A DNA stretch of 64,000 nucleotides, taken from contig NZ_FQWD01000006.1 of NCBI RefSeq assembly GCF_900129565.1, positions 355,651 to 419,650 on the forward strand, given 5' to 3'. The DNA comes from Marisediminitalea aggregata (GTDB lineage Bacteria; Pseudomonadota; Gammaproteobacteria; Enterobacterales; Alteromonadaceae). This document shows positions 20,557-29,830 of this stretch, one piece after another (position 1 is the stretch's first letter; each line of letters opens with the position of its first letter). The translations under genes and the position numbers were made by a program. Under the pieces are notes generated by a model that did no database searches, had not been told where the DNA came from, and was given only the letters and a program-made list of their open reading frames with translations.

Positions 20557-20584
20557 AACGGGCAACACTGGTTGCCCGTTTTTC
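20557..20584 (+). terminator. Rho-independent terminator after glgC
   Basis: ACGGGCAAC and GTTGCCCGT arms around a four-base loop, followed by TTTTT, lie about twenty bases past the glgC stop codon. A run of A residues on the other side is absent, so it serves the plus strand. Confidence 0.88.
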
Positions 20585-20586
20585 GT

Positions 20587-21867
20587 TTAGTGAGCTGACG
20601 CTACAGCATCAAGGTCTTTTTCCAAACGAAACGCGGTCCACACAAACGCCAATACAGACAATGCAAAAGGAACCGCCAGGTATTTGAACGCCAGTAACAA
20701 CGCCCCCATTTCACCCAACTCTGCCATATTGGACTCACTGACCAGACCAACAAAAGTAGGCCCGCCGCCAAGTGCAATTAAATTCAGCACAAAAAAGCAT
20801 ACCGCGGTAGACATAGCACGGCATTGGGCCGGAGCCAGCGACTGCACCATAGCGAAGCACGGGCCAAAATAGGTGCCAGACGTTACCAGTAACAGCGTAA
20901 AACCGGCTATCGCCAGATAAAGCTGCTCTGTGTGTATCGCCACAAAAAATGCCGGCACGCCAATGCACAGGGCGATCGCAGGAAGCAACGCATACGCCCC
21001 TTTGAAGCGCTGCCCCCAGCGGTCGGCAATCACCCCACCAGCCCATACCCCGAGGGCATACAAGGTGCCATTGATAACACCGAATATGACCAATAACTCA
21101 ACAATATCCGTGTCGGTAAAACGACGTACAAAAAAGTCCATTTGCCAGCCGGTAATTGCATAGTTTGCAAATGAGGAAAGTGTGATCCCCATCACCATGC
21201 CCCACCAACTGGGCACAGAGATAAAAGTTTTTATGCCTGCAACTAATGAAAGTGAACGGGTGGTTGACGCCCCTTGCCTTGCGGGCTCATTCACAGTGAA
21301 TTTCAGCACCAGTGCCAGTAACACACCGGGTAAGCCAACGGCAATCATCACCGCACGCCAGTTTGCTTCCCCGCCGCTAAGCATAAATGCCGATGCCAGA
21401 TAAGCCAGCATAATGCCAAGCGGAATACCTAGCGAATACAGGGCTATTGCGGTTGCGCGTCGACTGACAGGAAATAAATCAGCGATAATACTGTGTGCTG
21501 GTGGCGTCCCGCCCGCTTCTCCAATCCCCACACCAAGCCTGCACAATGCCAGTTGCCAATATTGTGTCGCAAGACCCGATAGCGCAGTAAAACCGCTCCA
21601 CATCGTCAGAGAAACCGCAATAATATTCACCCTGTGAGTACGATCTGCCAACCACGCAATAGGTATGCCTGTAAGGGTATATAACATGGCGAAATAAATG
21701 CCTTTTAAATAGCCAAGTTGCGCATCGGTAAGTGCCATATCGGCTTTGATGAGCGGAGATAAAATACCAATGATTTGTCGGTCGACAAAGTTAAAGGCAT
21801 AGACCAAGGTTAAAATAAGAAGCACATAATATGGTTTCTGTGCACGCATAGCAGGTGTTTGAGACAT
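20587..21867 (-). CDS. MFS transporter, spinster/Spns-like
   Basis: The protein has 426 residues from the ATG at 21867 (MSQTPAMRAQ), and an upstream extension to 21972 is not conserved-looking. YAFNFVDRQIIGILSP, ADRTHRVN and RLGVGIGEAGGTPPAHS are the strong signatures of the spinster-like MFS group, and there are about twelve hydrophobic segments. Substrates in bacterial members of this group are often organic acids or lipids. It is convergent with glgC. No substrate evidence is present locally. Confidence 0.85.
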   Translation of the reverse strand: MSQTPAMRAQKPYYVLLILTLVYAFNFVDRQIIGILSPLIKADMALTDAQLGYLKGIYFAMLYTLTGIPIAWLADRTHRVNIIAVSLTMWSGFTALSGLATQYWQLALCRLGVGIGEAGGTPPAHSIIADLFPVSRRATAIALYSLGIPLGIMLAYLASAFMLSGGEANWRAVMIAVGLPGVLLALVLKFTVNEPARQGASTTRSLSLVAGIKTFISVPSWWGMVMGITLSSFANYAITGWQMDFFVRRFTDTDIVELLVIFGVINGTLYALGVWAGGVIADRWGQRFKGAYALLPAIALCIGVPAFFVAIHTEQLYLAIAGFTLLLVTSGTYFGPCFAMVQSLAPAQCRAMSTAVCFFVLNLIALGGGPTFVGLVSESNMAELGEMGALLLAFKYLAVPFALSVLAFVWTAFRLEKDLDAVASAH

Positions 21868-22022
21868 GGTGTTGTAAGCAATTATAAAGGTATATAAACA
21901 GGAATGAGTCGTGTTCTGTACAAAGCTAACAGATAATACCACACTAACCATAGTAAGCATTACCGGCAGCATTTGAGTTTAATCACGCCGATGCGGCCAC
22001 AATTTAGGTAACCGAAGTCAGT

Positions 22023-22841
22023 ATGCACATTGATCAATTATTAGCGTTAACGTCTGAGGCCAGCGAACAGTCTGCAATTCTCTGGCAGAGTACTCACCCG
22101 GGCTTGCCCAGTAATTGGGGCCAGGGGCGCACCGCATTTGGCGGCATTACCGCAGGACTCATCTATCACGCTCTGAATCAGGTAGTAGACAACGACCGTA
22201 ATATCCGCGCCTACCATGTCAATTTCATCGGCCCGGTCAGTTTTGACACGCCGTTTGAGCTGGTAATTGAAGAACTGCGCACCGGCAGAAACATGTCGCA
22301 GTATCTGGGTAAACTGGTTCAAAACGACCGGGTTTGCGTGTGTGTACAAGCCTGCTTTGGTGTAGGACGTAAGTCTAAAATTCACGTCGACAAACTGCCC
22401 GAGCACAACATGGCTATCCCCAAAAAAGCCAAGTTTATTCCGCAAATTCCCAAGGTAACGCCGAATTTCTTCCGTCACTTTGAACTGGCGATTGAACAGG
22501 GACAGATCCCGTTTAGCTGGAGTAAACACAGTCACTACCACGGCTGGATGCGATTTAAACAACCACCGGCTACCTTTACACCTACACACCTGGTAACCAT
22601 GATTGACTGCTGGCCGCCAGCCATTATCCAGCAATTGAAATTGCCTGCACCGGTGAGCACAGTAAGCTGGGATATTGAATTTGTGCAGCCACTGGAGGTG
22701 ACCGAGGAAAACCCATGGTTTGGCTATCAGGTGGACACCAAACTCGCGGTTGATGGTTACGCCCACACCGAAGCGACCATCTGGGATAACAAACAACGCG
22801 TTGTCGCCCTGAGCCGTCAAACCATTGCGGTGTTCGATTAG
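22023..22841 (+). CDS. Acyl-CoA thioesterase family protein (double hotdog)
   Basis: This 272-residue protein has WGQGRTAFGGITAGLI near residue 37, the substrate-binding turn of TesB-like acyl-CoA thioesterases, then the strand FIGPVSFDTPFELVIEELRTGR. The C-terminal half repeats the hotdog layout with LVTMIDCWPP and VSWDIEFVQPL. It likely hydrolyses acyl-CoA. A TesB-like role fits but the chain-length range is unknown. The gene stands alone and ends at a hairpin shared with the TonB receptor operon. Confidence 0.85.
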   Translation: MHIDQLLALTSEASEQSAILWQSTHPGLPSNWGQGRTAFGGITAGLIYHALNQVVDNDRNIRAYHVNFIGPVSFDTPFELVIEELRTGRNMSQYLGKLVQNDRVCVCVQACFGVGRKSKIHVDKLPEHNMAIPKKAKFIPQIPKVTPNFFRHFELAIEQGQIPFSWSKHSHYHGWMRFKQPPATFTPTHLVTMIDCWPPAIIQQLKLPAPVSTVSWDIEFVQPLEVTEENPWFGYQVDTKLAVDGYAHTEATIWDNKQRVVALSRQTIAVFD

Positions 22842-22852
22842 TCTCTAACAGG

Positions 22853-22886
22853 CAAAAAAAAGCCCGGTTACTTACCTAACCGGGCT
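22853..22886 (-). terminator. Rho-independent terminator after the TonB receptor gene
   Basis: Arms AGCCCGGTTA and TAACCGGGCT surround a six-base loop, and on the minus strand the stem is followed by eight T residues. It ends the laminarin-type operon and lies between convergent genes. Confidence 0.85.
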
Positions 22887-22911
22887 CTACACGTACTTCA
22901 ACCACTATTCG

Positions 22912-25860
22912 TTAGTTGAAAGTATAACGCACACCGAGTGCATAACGTGTTCCGTACTGACGAGCAAACAAGAATTGCTCCTGATAACGACCATAACCCT
23001 GTTCCGTTTCATTCGTGATGTTTAATACATCCAGGAACATAGTCAGTGATTCGTTAATGTCATAATTTACGCTCATATCCCAGATACCAAAGTCTTTAAA
23101 GAACTGAGGTGGTGCATCTGCTGAGCCCTGAGCCTGACCCACACCTAACAGGTAATCGTCACGCCAGGCATAAGTCAGTTTCACCGACAGGCCATCTTTC
23201 TCGTAGAAACCCTGTAAGTTTGCTGAATCACCCAGACCGGTTAACGGCGCTTGTTGTGTCAGGCTGTCGACGTCAAATTCAACATCCCCTTCCACAAACG
23301 TAGCGTTCACACCAAAACCAAAGCCGCTCTCACCAAACAGGTGCTGAACCGCAACTTCGAAACCATCTACAGACTTAGAGTCGGTATTGGTTGGCTGGCT
23401 GATGTTCCATACGATCAACGGGTCGTTTGAATCCGGCTCAATCTGCCCATCGGCATTTCCGTGACCATTTGCCAGCATTTGATCAAAAATAGCCGTGCTG
23501 GTTGCCTGCTCTCCACGCGCTTCAATATCAGCAATGGCTTGTAAGTAACGTGGTCCATTGTAGATGTCATGCAAACCTTCAATCGTGGTTTCCGTGATTG
23601 TGGTCTGAATAAAGTTATCTACGTCTTTCCTGAAGTACACGATGGACGCATAACTGCCTTCGCCGTAGTAATAATCTAACGCGATATCCAGGTTAGTTGA
23701 CTCAAATGGCAACAGGTTCGGGTTACCCTGACCACCGGTGCGAGCACCAGGTTTAGGGCTGCCACTTAACGAACGACCGCCCGCCAGGTTACCCAGCGGT
23801 GCACGAGCCATACTCTTACCCCATGACAAACGCGCCATCAGCTCTTCAGTCAGCTCAACACGCAAATCAATAGCAGGTAACAAGACATCATGTTTACCAT
23901 ACTGCGTGAGGAAGTTGTCTGTGCCACCTTCTTCGTACTGCATGATCCACTCAGAAGCACTCACCCAGTTTACCTGTTTTTCAACGCGTTGACGCACGGT
24001 ACTGGTTACGTCGGTTTCTTCGTAACGCAAGCCTGCGATTAACTCTACCGGATAATCCTTAACATCGAAATCCCATTCCGTCTGGATATAGAAGCTATTC
24101 GTCACTTCTTCAACGTAGCTCTCGCTGTCGATACCATCGAAGTAGGCATCCGGCACATAAACGTCTGCCCCCATCAACTCTTCAGTCAGGAAAGCCATTT
24201 GACGCGCTACCGCTTCATCGAAGTCATAGGTGTAGTAGTAGTTTGGCATAAGCGCACTACCACCGCCGGCGAACGCATCCAGAAGGCCCGACGTATCGTG
24301 ACGGGTAAACATGCTGTCCGGGAAGATTTCAGTAAAGCTCGGGTTAAAGCCCGGGCCACCGCGCAATCCACTCCAGGCAGAATGCCCGCCCATGGTTTGC
24401 TCAGTGCGAGCTAAACCAAATTTCACCACTGCCATTGGAATATCAAAAGCAGAATTAAACCACTCACCGTCGATTTGTAACTGCTCAATAGTTGACTCAC
24501 CAGGCGAATGAATGAACTGGCTGAAGTTGGAATCAATTTCACTCGGCATCAGCTCATTGGTGCCATTGCGCCAGTTAATGTAGGCGTGCGGGATTTCACC
24601 CGTACGGTAATCATACACTTTGGAAATCAACTGGTCAGAACCAAGAATGATTTGACCATTGCTGCCCATGCCTTTGTCGGCACCGTTGTCGATTTCATTG
24701 TTGGAATCGTGATAGTCGAAGTTCAGCTTCAGGTCGTCATTTACCTGCCACTCAACGTTCAAACCAATCGAGCGAGCGTCAACTTCAGTAGTACCACGGC
24801 TCGCCGTGAATGAACCGTCGTTACCGCCGATATCGGCATAAAGCGCAGTGCCGTTTTCATCCAGCTCGTAGGCGTTGATGTTGCCGCCGAATTCGTTCCA
24901 GATACCCCAACCAATACTTTCCACACCAACCACTGAGTTAGTCACGGTGTAGTCCAGCGTGACTTTCACGTCTTCGGTAGGCGCATACTGCATGGTTAAT
25001 TGTGCATTGGTACGCTCATTTTCAACGTCGTCAATACCGTAGTTCATGTCTTTCGGGAAGAAATGATTGCCAATGCGATCGCCATTTTCGTCAACGGCAC
25101 GCGGGTCAATCACCAATGCATCATCCAGTTCCGGCAAGTCTACGTTGGCCTGCCAGCCTTGAATATTGGCTTGCTGACGCTGGAAATCACGCTGGTAGTG
25201 GTTAAAACTTAACGACACACCGAACGTATCATCGTTAAAGGTGTTGCTGTACACCCCTGCGATTTCTGGTGTAACTGTGTCGCCCTTCTCTACCGACTCA
25301 TCGTGACGAGCTTTTGCCATGAACGAGTAGCGTTCACCCGGCTGAGCCAGCGGCTTAGTGGTAACAATATTCACCGTCGCGCCCAGACCACCACTTGGAT
25401 TCGCTACAGTAGAAGTCTTGTACACTTCGAGGGTTTTAACCCCTTCGGCCGACAGGTTTTCCAGGCTGTATGAACGGGTAAAACCGGTACCCGGCATTTG
25501 ACGGCCGTTCAGCGTGATCAGGTTGAACTCAGGGCCAAAACCACGCACGGTAATCTGGCTACCTTCACCGTTGTTACGGCTAACGGTAACACCTGGGATT
25601 CGCATCAGTGATTCAGCGAGGTTAGAGTCCGGGAATTTACCCATTTCTTCTGCAGAAATGGCATCCATTACCCCTGGCGTGCTGCGTTTCAGGTCCATGG
25701 CTCGTAATAAACTGCCGCGGATACCCTGTACTTCAATTACCTCAACCTGCGGCTCTGCCGCGTCATCCGCTTCTTGAGCCAGAACAGGCTGACCGGCAGC
25801 GCCCATCAGTAACGCTACAGATACCGCCAGACGACTTTTATTAAATGTTGTGTAGTTCAT
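22912..25860 (-). CDS. TonB-dependent outer-membrane receptor, polysaccharide-type
   Basis: The protein has 982 residues with a signal peptide ending near VLAQE. After that come the plug (residues about 55-175; VEVIEVQGIRGSLLRAMD, MRIPGVTVSRNNGEGSQITVRG and LNGRQMPG) and a long barrel ending in an aromatic residue (RYALGVRYTFN, final YTF then N). The form fits CAZyme-linked TonB receptors of marine gammaproteobacteria. It follows the GH16 gene by 65 bases on the same strand, so it should import the oligosaccharides released by that enzyme. A GTG start fifteen bases upstream (25873-25875) is possible; the ATG gives a more usual signal peptide. Confidence 0.9.
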   Translation of the reverse strand: MNYTTFNKSRLAVSVALLMGAAGQPVLAQEADDAAEPQVEVIEVQGIRGSLLRAMDLKRSTPGVMDAISAEEMGKFPDSNLAESLMRIPGVTVSRNNGEGSQITVRGFGPEFNLITLNGRQMPGTGFTRSYSLENLSAEGVKTLEVYKTSTVANPSGGLGATVNIVTTKPLAQPGERYSFMAKARHDESVEKGDTVTPEIAGVYSNTFNDDTFGVSLSFNHYQRDFQRQQANIQGWQANVDLPELDDALVIDPRAVDENGDRIGNHFFPKDMNYGIDDVENERTNAQLTMQYAPTEDVKVTLDYTVTNSVVGVESIGWGIWNEFGGNINAYELDENGTALYADIGGNDGSFTASRGTTEVDARSIGLNVEWQVNDDLKLNFDYHDSNNEIDNGADKGMGSNGQIILGSDQLISKVYDYRTGEIPHAYINWRNGTNELMPSEIDSNFSQFIHSPGESTIEQLQIDGEWFNSAFDIPMAVVKFGLARTEQTMGGHSAWSGLRGGPGFNPSFTEIFPDSMFTRHDTSGLLDAFAGGGSALMPNYYYTYDFDEAVARQMAFLTEELMGADVYVPDAYFDGIDSESYVEEVTNSFYIQTEWDFDVKDYPVELIAGLRYEETDVTSTVRQRVEKQVNWVSASEWIMQYEEGGTDNFLTQYGKHDVLLPAIDLRVELTEELMARLSWGKSMARAPLGNLAGGRSLSGSPKPGARTGGQGNPNLLPFESTNLDIALDYYYGEGSYASIVYFRKDVDNFIQTTITETTIEGLHDIYNGPRYLQAIADIEARGEQATSTAIFDQMLANGHGNADGQIEPDSNDPLIVWNISQPTNTDSKSVDGFEVAVQHLFGESGFGFGVNATFVEGDVEFDVDSLTQQAPLTGLGDSANLQGFYEKDGLSVKLTYAWRDDYLLGVGQAQGSADAPPQFFKDFGIWDMSVNYDINESLTMFLDVLNITNETEQGYGRYQEQFLFARQYGTRYALGVRYTFN

Positions 25861-25894
25861 AATTGCGATACTCACGAAAAATTCTTTACCTTGT

Positions 25895-25914
25895 CAGGTG
25901 CCCGCAGGCACCTG
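25895..25914 (-). other. Intercistronic hairpin between GH16 and TonB receptor genes
   Basis: CAGGTGCC and GGCACCTG arms with a CGCA loop lie in the 65-base gap. No T-run follows on the minus strand. It could set relative mRNA stability or expression of the two genes. The hairpin is visible; the role is inferred. Confidence 0.45.
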
Positions 25915-25925
25915 GCGACTTCGGC

Positions 25926-28571
25926 TTATTCAGCCACAATCTCAACGTTATCCAGTCGGTACACCGCGCCGTTGCCGGTACCCCAGGCAGGGAATACCAT
26001 GACAACGTCAAGGGCGCTGATGTCCAGTCCTGCGTTAAACAGTGACTGCAAGGTAAAGGTGTAGGTTTGCCATTGGCCAGTTACTGGCGCAGCACCTTCT
26101 ACACTGTCAGTTAAATCAAGTTCTACGGCTGTTGCGGCATCGCCTGATTCGATTTTGAATTTCCACACTGCGTCCGGATCAGCTGGTGCTGACACCACTT
26201 TCATGTCAAAACGCACTACACCGGTCGCCAGTAAATTGGCTGCGTCGTAGTAAACACCGTCATCGGCAAGCAGCCCCATTACGGTTGGCGCTTCGCCAAT
26301 GATGAACTGAGCAACGGCGCCTTTACTGTCGTCTTCATCAGTTTCAACCGTTGGTGTAGAACCGCCACAGCAATCCCAGATAGACCAGCCGTCTGCCGCA
26401 ACATCAGCAAACAGCGTGATACCATTGGCAGATTCAGCAGATGGGTCGTAAATTTTCGCGTTGTCTACGCGATAAACTGCCCCTTCACCGGTTCCCCAGG
26501 CAGGGAAGATCATAATGACGTCAATCGCACTGACATCCAGGCCTGCCGCAGACAGGTCAGACAGTTTAAAGGTGTAGGTTTGCCATTCGCCGGTTACTGG
26601 CGCCAAACCTTGCTGACTTTCAGTAATAGGCAATTCAACCGCAGATGCTGCGTTGTCTGATTCCAGTTTGATTAACCAGGACGCATCCAGGCTTGAAGGT
26701 GCATCCACCACTTTCATTTCAAACTCAAACACGCCGGTTTCAAGAATGCTGCTGGCATCGAACGGGGTATCGCCACCGCCGTTTGCACCGCGGGTAATGA
26801 AGCCCATAACAGTGGGTGACGCACCAATGCTAAATTGTGCAACCAGGCCGTGCTCATCGTCATCCAGTTCTTCCGTTGGCATTGAGCCACCGCAGCAGTC
26901 CCACATTACCCAATTCGGGTTTTCGCCGTCGTCAAAGAACACCACTTCCGGGGTTGGCGCGGTAATTTTCACATTGTCCATTTGATACACAGCGCCTTCA
27001 CCGGTACCCCAGGCAGGGAAAATCATCAACACGTCAATGGCCGACACATCAAGACCTGCATCTGCCAGTGATTGAAGGGTAAACACATAGGTTTGCCACT
27101 CGCCCGTTTGCGGCACAACACCATCACGGTTCGCCGCCAGTTCAATTTCTACGGCGCTGGAAGCGTTGTTACTTTCAACTTTGAACATCCACACTGAGTC
27201 TGGATTGCTAGGTGCAGAAACAATTTTCATATCAAATGAAATCACACCGCTTTCCAGCATCCCTGAGCCATCAAAAGGTGAAGCCTGCCCGTTTTCGTCA
27301 GTGATAAATTCACCACGGCTGATAAAACCGTTTACCGTAGGCTGAGCGCCAACGTAAAACTCGGTCACTGCGCCCATGTCAGGGTCGTCGATTACCATAG
27401 GCGTTGAGCCGCCACAGCAATCCCATGCAGGCCAGTTTGGATTGGGTTCATCATCAAAAATTGTCAGGTTTTGTACCACACCAGAAGAGGGTGGAGAGGG
27501 AATGGGTGCTTCACCTTCAACCAACGCGTCATCCAGGCTTTCATAGCCTGGACGGACAGTTTCACAACCGCGGCCAGTGTCCGGATCAGAGGCACATTCA
27601 TAGACACGCACGTAATCAATTACGTATTCCTGACCATTGGCAAACGCATCGGCATCAATACCCAGATTGTTTACGTTTTCCGGCCAGTCACCGCCCACAG
27701 CCAGGTTAAGTAACAAATGGAACTCCTGGTCGAATGGCGCAGTGTTCCAATAAGTGGATAATTCGCCCGTGATTTGATCGTAATATTCTGCGAACCAGCC
27801 GCGATGGCTCAAGCCCACAGCCTGCCCTTTTGAATCATAACGAACTTGTGACTGACGTTGTGTGGCATACAGATAGCCGTCCATATACCAGCGAATTTCG
27901 CCTTCCTGCCACTCAATGGCATAGGTGTGGAAATCGTCAGCAGGGTTTACACCGTCAGGTAAAGCATACGCTTTGCCTGAATTCACATTGTTTGGCCATT
28001 CGCGACCGTAATGCAATGTTCCGTAAATATTTGACTCAACATTGCCGTCGGCATCGGCCACTTTCAGGTTTACCGCTTCCATAATGTCGATTTCGCCCGA
28101 CTTCGGCCAACCGCCATACACGTAGTCAGTAGGGAGCATCCAGAATGCAGGCCAGCTACCCTGCCCTGATGGCAGTTTGGCACGCATTTCAAAGCGGCCA
28201 TATTTGAAGTCGCCTTTATAGCGGGTATTTAATCTGGCAGAGGTATAGGCTTTCTCGGCGCCTTCTTCTGCAGGCAGCGCCACAATGTGCAGCATGCCGT
28301 CAGCAAGGAATGAGTTTGCAGGATCGTCGGTGTAACATTGTTGTTCGTTGTTACCACCGCCTGCGCAGTTGACTTCGTGAGTCCACTTGTTGGTGTCGAT
28401 AGCATTGCCATCAAATTCATCACTCCAGACTAACTGCCAATCACTCACCGGCTCGGATGGATCAACAACAGTAAAATCTGACTCAGTTTTGGCGCTTCCG
28501 CCGCATCCCATCATGGTTGCCGCTGTTACAGCAACAAATAAGCGGGAGAGTTGCGTGGTTGTGTTTTTCAT
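25926..28571 (-). CDS. Lipoprotein GH16 beta-glucanase (laminarinase-type) with three DCCGGS modules
   Basis: The protein has 881 residues. The lipobox ends at Cys23 (TMMGC). The GH16 catalytic domain covers residues about 45-325, with LVWSDEFDG and the catalytic motif SGEIDIMEAV, where Glu160 is the nucleophile and Glu165 the acid/base. After a Pro/Ser linker (about 355-365) come three homologous modules at about 369-537, 544-708 and 717-880. Each starts with WDCCGGS (383, 557, 732) and ends with a MIFPAWGTGEGAVY-like strand. The modules resemble small beta-sandwich carbohydrate-binding modules, but I do not recognise the family. Substrate laminarin (beta-1,3-glucan) is inferred from GH16 type and the TonB receptor next door. 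Confidence 0.9.
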   Translation of the reverse strand: MKNTTTQLSRLFVAVTAATMMGCGGSAKTESDFTVVDPSEPVSDWQLVWSDEFDGNAIDTNKWTHEVNCAGGGNNEQQCYTDDPANSFLADGMLHIVALPAEEGAEKAYTSARLNTRYKGDFKYGRFEMRAKLPSGQGSWPAFWMLPTDYVYGGWPKSGEIDIMEAVNLKVADADGNVESNIYGTLHYGREWPNNVNSGKAYALPDGVNPADDFHTYAIEWQEGEIRWYMDGYLYATQRQSQVRYDSKGQAVGLSHRGWFAEYYDQITGELSTYWNTAPFDQEFHLLLNLAVGGDWPENVNNLGIDADAFANGQEYVIDYVRVYECASDPDTGRGCETVRPGYESLDDALVEGEAPIPSPPSSGVVQNLTIFDDEPNPNWPAWDCCGGSTPMVIDDPDMGAVTEFYVGAQPTVNGFISRGEFITDENGQASPFDGSGMLESGVISFDMKIVSAPSNPDSVWMFKVESNNASSAVEIELAANRDGVVPQTGEWQTYVFTLQSLADAGLDVSAIDVLMIFPAWGTGEGAVYQMDNVKITAPTPEVVFFDDGENPNWVMWDCCGGSMPTEELDDDEHGLVAQFSIGASPTVMGFITRGANGGGDTPFDASSILETGVFEFEMKVVDAPSSLDASWLIKLESDNAASAVELPITESQQGLAPVTGEWQTYTFKLSDLSAAGLDVSAIDVIMIFPAWGTGEGAVYRVDNAKIYDPSAESANGITLFADVAADGWSIWDCCGGSTPTVETDEDDSKGAVAQFIIGEAPTVMGLLADDGVYYDAANLLATGVVRFDMKVVSAPADPDAVWKFKIESGDAATAVELDLTDSVEGAAPVTGQWQTYTFTLQSLFNAGLDISALDVVMVFPAWGTGNGAVYRLDNVEIVAE
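25932..27467 (-). repeat. Three tandem coding modules with DCCGGS motif
   Basis: The three modules are encoded at about 27467-26961, 26942-26448 and 26423-25932, each 490-510 bases. They share the order DCCGGS, a TExxxGAxPTVxGFI-like strand, FDMK, VWMFKVES, QTYTFTLQSL, IDVxMIFPAWGTG, then VDN. Module-to-module protein identity is high by eye, so recent duplication is likely. Confidence 0.85.
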
Positions 28572-28635
28572 TATTCAGCCCCGATAGAAACGGAATTTTT
28601 TGTAAATACAGAAACGGTAAAAACCGCCATGACCC

Positions 28636-28681
28636 TGTAAGCGCTTACACGAGCAAGAAGAAATACATGTAAGCGCTTACA
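28636..28681. promoter_or_regulatory. Paired LacI-type operators upstream of the GH16 operon
   Basis: Two identical perfect palindromes TGTAAGCGCTTACA lie at 28636-28649 and 28668-28681, with centres 32 bases apart, about three helical turns. The form matches LacI-family operators with a central CG-containing core. They lie 65-110 bases upstream of the GH16 start, so a LacI-type regulator should control the operon, probably with cooperative binding. No LacI-family gene lies in the window. The rest of the 299-base gap shows nothing else I recognise. Confidence 0.8.
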
Positions 28682-28870
28682 AAGAATATTACATAAAATT
28701 GGGGAAGTAAAATTTTTTAACAAATATTTTACCGCATTAATTACGCGTGAATAATTTGTGAAATGTACTGAAGGTTGATAGCAGTGATTGATATGCACCA
28801 CCGCTTGGGCGCTGTTTTAGCCCTTAGATAAAATACGACGAGAGCGCGTCATCGACGCCCTCTGTCCAGT

Positions 28871-29719
28871 CTAATAAAGCATAAATGCGCCTGGGTTAAA
28901 CAGGCTGATCACACTCAAACACTGCAAATTTGTTATGTCGAGTGCGTCTTCCAAATCTTCGTGCTCAAACCCAAGCACTTCGTGAAGATGTGGCTTCAAA
29001 TTGTTATAGCTCGGGTAAAGCTCCGGATTTACATTGTCCAGCGCTAACACGTACGCGAGCTGGATCAACTGTTCATCCAACCCCTCAGCCGGCTCTGTTG
29101 TGTTGTGAATAGTTTCCAGAGGCTTATAAACGGCCTCAGGTATCCCCCACTCTTTTATCAGTGCGGCCGATAAATCAGCATAAGTAAATCCGCAAATAGC
29201 GGCTTGTAGCTCAGCGGGTTTCACCCTGGCGTTATAGGCCGTACAGCGCTGTGCCTCATTCGGATACACTGACACAATAACCAACTCGCCAATATTGTGA
29301 AGCAAGCCAGCCACAAACAGCCTTTCGGCCTCTTTGTGGCGCTTTCGTTCCGCCAGATATTTTGCCAGTAACCCACAGCTTACGCTTTGTTCCCAGAACC
29401 GGTCGAGGTCGATGATTTTCGCTTCAACGTCTTTGAAGGCATGGGATATGCCGTAGGCCAGCGCTAAATCATAAGCCGCTCTGGTGCCTATGACCTGTAG
29501 CGCTTTACTGATCGTTTCTATTTTATTGGGGAATTTATACAACGCACTGTTAGCCACTTTTAACAGTTGCGCAGTTAAACCCGGATCAAAGGCAATGATT
29601 TCACCAATATCGTCTATGCTGGCGGCGCTGTCATCCATACAAGCTTTTAAGCGTGTCACAGCATCGGGCAAAACAAAGATTTCACTTGCCTGACTAGCTA
29701 ATTCACTGACACTTTTCAT
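28871..29719 (-). CDS. HDOD-domain protein
   Basis: This 282-residue protein has the HDOD layout: DIGEIIAFDPGLTAQLLKVANSAL, which fits the N-terminal helices, ISKALQVIGTRAAYDLAL, and RHKEAERLFVAGLLHNIGELV, in which the HD-type position reads HN. HDOD proteins lack phosphohydrolase residues and serve as signalling scaffolds. It is a single gene. The partner cannot be read from the neighbours. Confidence 0.9.
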   Translation of the reverse strand: MKSVSELASQASEIFVLPDAVTRLKACMDDSAASIDDIGEIIAFDPGLTAQLLKVANSALYKFPNKIETISKALQVIGTRAAYDLALAYGISHAFKDVEAKIIDLDRFWEQSVSCGLLAKYLAERKRHKEAERLFVAGLLHNIGELVIVSVYPNEAQRCTAYNARVKPAELQAAICGFTYADLSAALIKEWGIPEAVYKPLETIHNTTEPAEGLDEQLIQLAYVLALDNVNPELYPSYNNLKPHLHEVLGFEHEDLEDALDITNLQCLSVISLFNPGAFMLY

Positions 29720-29830
29720 ACGAATCCCTAATTCGAATTTGTGAAGTCAAACATGACGTGTAGCAGAAACGACGCCATTGTATGGATATAGTCCAATTTC
29801 ACAAGCTACGCCAATATTTACGCCGAAAAA

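Noticed and set aside
22047..22820. 257-codon minus-strand frame opposite the thioesterase gene
   Set aside because: It is the antisense shadow of a clear thioesterase; it has no family motif.
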